Assembly (NCBI GenBank): GCA_044228245.1
Contig: JBGAVG010000003.1
Location: 248,001 to 312,000, forward strand
DNA from: Methylotenera_A sp044228245
GTDB taxonomy: Bacteria > Pseudomonadota > Gammaproteobacteria > Burkholderiales > Methylophilaceae
Direction of reading: 5' to 3'
DNA length: 64,000 nucleotides
Part shown: piece by piece, positions 61,501-64,000 of the stretch
Layout of the letters: the number at the start of each line of letters is the position of its first letter
How positions within the stretch are numbered: position 1 is the stretch's first letter
Made by a program: the position numbers and the translations under genes
The notes under the pieces: model-generated
What the model was told of the DNA's origin: nothing
Seen by the model: the letters and a program-made list of their open reading frames with translations, nothing else
Databases searched by the model: none

Positions 61501-62277
61501 AGAGACATTCAGGCGCAGCCGCGCAAAATCATTACCGCACCTACCTGGTCTGGCATTGAATCAGAGCACGTGTCTTACACCGCGGGCTATACCAACATTC
61601 ATGAGCACATTCCATTCCGCACACTGACTGGTCGTGCGCATTTCTATCAGGATCATGAGTGGATGCTGGACTTTGGAGAAGGTTTCTGTACCTACAAACC
61701 GATGGTGGACTTGGGCGAGTTGAATGCGTTACCTAAGAGTGTAACTTCTAAGCCACATCTGGAATTGAACTGGATTACGCCGCACTCCAAATGGGGTATT
61801 CACTCTTCCTATCAGGATAACCTGCGCATGTTAACGCTATTCCGTGGCGGACCTTATGTCTGGGTGTCAGAGGACGACGCCAAAACAGTCGGGATTGAAG
61901 ATAACGATTGGGTTGAAGCGGTGAACCATAACGGTGCAACCGTAGCCCGTGCGGTGGTTTCGCAGCGTATTCCTCGCGGCATGGCGATGATGTACCACGC
62001 ACAGGAGAAAAATGTGAATGTGCCTGGTTCGCCAAGCACAGGAAAACGCGGCGGTATTTTGAACGCGGTGACGCGTGTCATCATGAAACCAACCAATATG
62101 ATTGGTGGCTATGCACAGCTTTCTTACGGTTTTAATTACTACGGTACAGTAGGCTGCCAGCGCGACACCATGGTGGCATTACATAAGATTGCGGATAAGG
62201 ATGTGGATTGGCTGGAACGTCCGCTTACCCCGGAACGTGAAGCACAACTTAACCCCGTCGGCATCGGCGCAAAGTAA
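58522..62277 (+). CDS. narG: Respiratory nitrate reductase alpha subunit NarG
   Basis: The molybdenum catalytic subunit of membrane-bound nitrate reductase, reducing nitrate to nitrite on the cytoplasmic side. The 1251 residues start with an N-terminal segment having STHGVNCTGGCSWKIFVKNG (about 48-67) and a Cys in PRGCQRGASF, the His-Cys3 ligands of FS0. YDWYCDLPAASPQTWGEQTD (about 216-235) holds the Asp that ligates Mo. The C-terminus includes the MoCo-binding domain. AAGGAG precedes the ATG. narH follows 21 bp later. Confidence 0.97.
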   Translation: MSHFLDRLKFFDKVKETFSNDHGIVTNEDRQWEDVYRHRWQHDKVVRSTHGVNCTGGCSWKIFVKNGLVSFEMQQTDYPRTRDDLPDHEPRGCQRGASFSWYLYSPHRIKHPLIRGRLIDLYRAERKTGKDPVDAWAAIQADEQKRKSYTAVRGLGGFVRTSWDEVNEIIAAANVYTIKKWGPDRIFGFSPIPAMSMISYAAGSRYLSLIGAACGSFYDWYCDLPAASPQTWGEQTDVPEAADWYNSTYIIITGANLPMTRTPDAHFASEVRYKGAKIVAMAPDYAEFCKFSDLWMPIKQGTDSAAFLAMGHVALKEFHIQNQDPYFQEYARKYTDMPMQVMLRKQGDAYVSDRFLRASDLDGALGETNNPDWKTIVFDERSNAYVAPNGSIGFRWGEEGKWNLLEKTGANQQETLAQLTCIDVRDDVVSVGFPHFTQGEDNLLYRNVPVRKVKLANGEVALVATVFDLQIAQYGIDRGLGGANVAKDYNDADVAYTPAWAEKVTGVKAADIERTGREFAYNASKTKGKSMVIMGAAINHWYHNDLSYRSIMNLLHMCGCVGQTGGGWAHYVGQEKLRPQAGWAPIAFALDWHRPPRHTNSTSYWYFHTDQWRYETLNADSLLSPAGKGKNRGNSIADYNVKAARMGWLPSMPNFNRSSIELAEDAFKKGATDEASVAKYVAGQLKSGELDVAYADPDNPVNWPRNLFVWRANLIGTSAKGHEYFLKHLLGAQNGVLQESGAGRGNKEVTWHEDAPIGKLDLMVDINFRLNSTGAYSDIILPTATWYEKNDLNTTDMHPFIHPLSEAVSPGWESKSDWQIFKTIAKTFSPLAEKHLGTKKEVVALPMQHDSAAELAQPFGEVKNWKEGDCEPIPGKTMAIIKLVERTYGDTYRKFIALGPLMTKLGNNIKGIDWNTDSEYEQLKKHNSTVKEPGVSFGMPSLAEDIEVCDSVMRMAPETNGEVAHKSWSALSKKTGIDHHHLYAGRHEDKFTFRDIQAQPRKIITAPTWSGIESEHVSYTAGYTNIHEHIPFRTLTGRAHFYQDHEWMLDFGEGFCTYKPMVDLGELNALPKSVTSKPHLELNWITPHSKWGIHSSYQDNLRMLTLFRGGPYVWVSEDDAKTVGIEDNDWVEAVNHNGATVARAVVSQRIPRGMAMMYHAQEKNVNVPGSPSTGKRGGILNAVTRVIMKPTNMIGGYAQLSYGFNYYGTVGCQRDTMVALHKIADKDVDWLERPLTPEREAQLNPVGIGAK

Positions 62278-62298
62278 ATAAGGCATAAGGAGAACATT

Positions 62299-63846
62299 AT
62301 GAAAGTACGCGCACAATTCGCCTTTGTCTTTAACCTGGACAAATGCATCGGCTGTCACACTTGCTCAGTGACCTGCAAGAACGTGTGGACCAATAGAAAA
62401 GGTGTGGAATACGCCTGGTTCAATAACGTCGAATCTAAACCCGGTGTCGGTTACCCGAAACAGTGGGAAAATCAGGAAGTATGGAAGGGTGGCTGGGAAC
62501 TTAAAAACGGCAAGCTGGAATTAAAATCCGGCAGTCGCACTTCCAAACTGCTCAATATTTTTGCTAACCCGGACATGCCGGAGATAGACGACTATTACGA
62601 GCCGTTTACCTACAACTATGCGCATTTACAAAATGCGCCATTATCTGAAGCTACGCCAACAGCACGCCCAATTTCACAAATCACCGGCGAAAGCATGGAG
62701 AAAATCAAATGGGGACCAAATTGGGAAGATGATTTGGCAGGCGAGTTCCATAAACGCAGCAAAGACAAGAATATGGATAATATCCAGAAAGAGATGTATG
62801 GACAGTTTGAAAACACTTTCCACATGTATCTGCCGCGTATCTGCAACCACTGCTTGAATGCTTCCTGTGTCGCAGCCTGCCCATCAGGCTCTATCTATAA
62901 ACGTGAAGAAGATGGCATCGTGCTGGTGGATCAGGATAAATGCCGTGGCTGGCGTATGTGTGTCAGTTCATGCCCATACAAAAAAGTGTTCTATAACTGG
63001 GAGTCCGGCAAAGCTGAGAAGTGCATTGGCTGCTATCCACGCGTCGAATCCGGCATGCCGACCGTATGTTCAGAATCCTGCGTCGGGCGTATCCGTTACA
63101 ACGGCATCATGCTGTACGATGCGGATCGCATTGAGGAATTGGCAAGTATGGAAAATGAGCAGGATTTGTATGAAGCCCAACGCAACATCTTTCTCGACCC
63201 CAATGATCCCAAAGTGATCGCTGCGGCACGCCTCGAGGGCATCAACGAAGACTGGCTGGACGCCGCGCGCAATTCGCCGATCTGGAAAATGGCGATGGAC
63301 TGGAAGATAGCATTCCCGATGCACCCCGAGTTCCGCACCTTGCCGATGGTCTGGTATGTACCGCCGCTTTCGCCGGTGCAATCGCAGATCGACCAGGGCA
63401 ATTTGCCTGTCGGCCCGGATGGCGCGATCCCAGTTGCAGGCACCATGCGTCTGCCAATCGAATATCTGGCAAACCTGTTAACAGCAGGCAAGACCGCACC
63501 GATTGAAAGTGCCTTGAACCGTTTGATCGCAATGCGTAGTTATCAGCGTTCAGTGCATGTGGAAGGCAAAGCGGATACACGTGCGCTTGATGCTGCTGGC
63601 ATTACCGAAGATCAGGCTAAAGAGATGTATCGTTACCTCGCGATTGCCAATTACGAAGACCGTTTTGTGATTCCGACTGGCCATACAGAAGAAACACTGG
63701 ATGATGCGTTTGGCTTCCAAGGTCAGAATGGCTTCAGTTTCGGCAATGACAGTTCACATGGCGTCTCAAAGATCACGCTGTTTCCGCGTCGCCGCAAAGA
63801 GACGGTTGAGCCCAAAGAGCTTGCCCCAACTCGGGATAACCACTAG
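62299..63846 (+). CDS. narH: Respiratory nitrate reductase beta subunit NarH
   Basis: The electron-transfer subunit with one [3Fe-4S] and three [4Fe-4S] clusters, passing electrons from NarI to NarG. The 515 residues contain CIGCHTCSVTCKNVW (about 16-30), CNHCLNASCVAACPSG (about 184-199), CRGWRMCVSSCPYKK (about 217-231; Trp in place of Cys gives the 3Fe cluster) and CIGCYPRVESGMPTVCSESC (about 244-263). AAGGAG precedes the ATG. Confidence 0.97.
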   Translation: MKVRAQFAFVFNLDKCIGCHTCSVTCKNVWTNRKGVEYAWFNNVESKPGVGYPKQWENQEVWKGGWELKNGKLELKSGSRTSKLLNIFANPDMPEIDDYYEPFTYNYAHLQNAPLSEATPTARPISQITGESMEKIKWGPNWEDDLAGEFHKRSKDKNMDNIQKEMYGQFENTFHMYLPRICNHCLNASCVAACPSGSIYKREEDGIVLVDQDKCRGWRMCVSSCPYKKVFYNWESGKAEKCIGCYPRVESGMPTVCSESCVGRIRYNGIMLYDADRIEELASMENEQDLYEAQRNIFLDPNDPKVIAAARLEGINEDWLDAARNSPIWKMAMDWKIAFPMHPEFRTLPMVWYVPPLSPVQSQIDQGNLPVGPDGAIPVAGTMRLPIEYLANLLTAGKTAPIESALNRLIAMRSYQRSVHVEGKADTRALDAAGITEDQAKEMYRYLAIANYEDRFVIPTGHTEETLDDAFGFQGQNGFSFGNDSSHGVSKITLFPRRRKETVEPKELAPTRDNH

Positions 63847-63855
63847 GAGAATATG

Positions 63856-64000
63856 ATGCAAGTGTATAAATTATTATCCGCGCTGCTGGAATACCCGAGT
63901 CAGGATTTACTCGATCATTTACCTGAACTGCAAACCTTTGTTGCACAGAACGTCGATATCGACAAGGCTGAGCGTGAGGCTTTAAGCGGTTTTTTACGTC
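63856..64000 (+). CDS. narJ: Nitrate reductase molybdenum cofactor assembly chaperone NarJ (5' part)
   Basis: The first 48 codons of the gene run off the right edge. The sequence MQVYKLLSALLEYPSQDLLD is the typical NarJ N-terminus (TorD/DmsD family), a chaperone needed to insert the molybdenum cofactor into NarG. ATG 63856 is chosen over ATG 63853 for its six-base spacing from AGGAG. Nine bases separate it from narH. Confidence 0.92.
   Translation, partial: MQVYKLLSALLEYPSQDLLDHLPELQTFVAQNVDIDKAEREALSGFLR

Overview
The window reads as chromosomal DNA of a Gram-negative, facultatively denitrifying betaproteobacterium. A Nitrosomonadales / Methylophilaceae-like lineage is my inference from gene order and family resemblance (ctaA-ctaB, the DUF3683 FAD/Fe-S fusion protein, ypjD beside ffh, clpS-clpA, pssA beside leuA); I could not run a search. 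GC is moderate and even, coding density is high, and there are no insertion sequences, phage genes, CRISPR arrays or rRNA genes. One tRNA-Arg(CCG) is present.

Region 1 (1-30600) is housekeeping. It holds the end of a cytochrome oxidase assembly locus (SCO-like fragment, ctaA, ctaB), a membrane-anchored cytochrome c, apaH, an ornithine-lipid pair (olsB-olsA), slyB, a PfkB sugar/nucleoside kinase, a TetR regulator and its odd membrane-anchored relative, hemJ, a TlpA-like thioredoxin, a 1289-residue FAD/Fe-S dehydrogenase, pyrD, a GST, clpA/clpS, a CorC-type membrane protein, yajC-secD-secF with tgt, pssA, leuA, a DMT exporter, a HAD phosphatase, ypjD and ffh.

Region 2 (30670-44829, all minus strand) is one large nitrate-assimilation cluster: nasT, nrtA, nrtB, nrtD, an outer-membrane porin, nirB, a NarK/NasA-type nitrate transporter, a PP2C phosphatase / Ser-Thr kinase fusion, nirD and nasA. 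Its control elements can be read directly. A sigma-54 promoter and an NtrC-type site lie ahead of nasT. Between nasT and nrtA are two hexaloop hairpins and an intrinsic terminator that match the known target of ANTAR antiterminators such as NasT.

Region 3 (44969-64000) is respiratory: a perfect FNR box, narX-narL, then the nitrous oxide reductase cluster nosZ-nosR-orf-nosD-nosF-nosY-nosL on the minus strand, and divergently narK1-narK2-narG-narH-narJ (cut by the window edge). The 44782-45065 intergenic region is therefore a switch point: nitrogen-limitation control (sigma-54/NtrC) fires left into assimilation, anaerobic control (FNR/NarXL) fires right into respiration. No NO-forming nitrite reductase or NO reductase is in the window.

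The observations I rate highest are: a 14-bp perfect hairpin that buries both the ribosome-binding site and the start codon of olsB; a TetR ligand-binding domain without its DNA-binding domain, attached to a membrane helix and an extracytoplasmic domain, two genes from hemJ and next to a full-length TetR relative; the readable NasT leader RNA; and two copies of a ~137-bp inverted-repeat element whose terminal AAGGTG provides the ribosome-binding site of the adjacent gene (hemJ and clpA) at the same five-base spacing.
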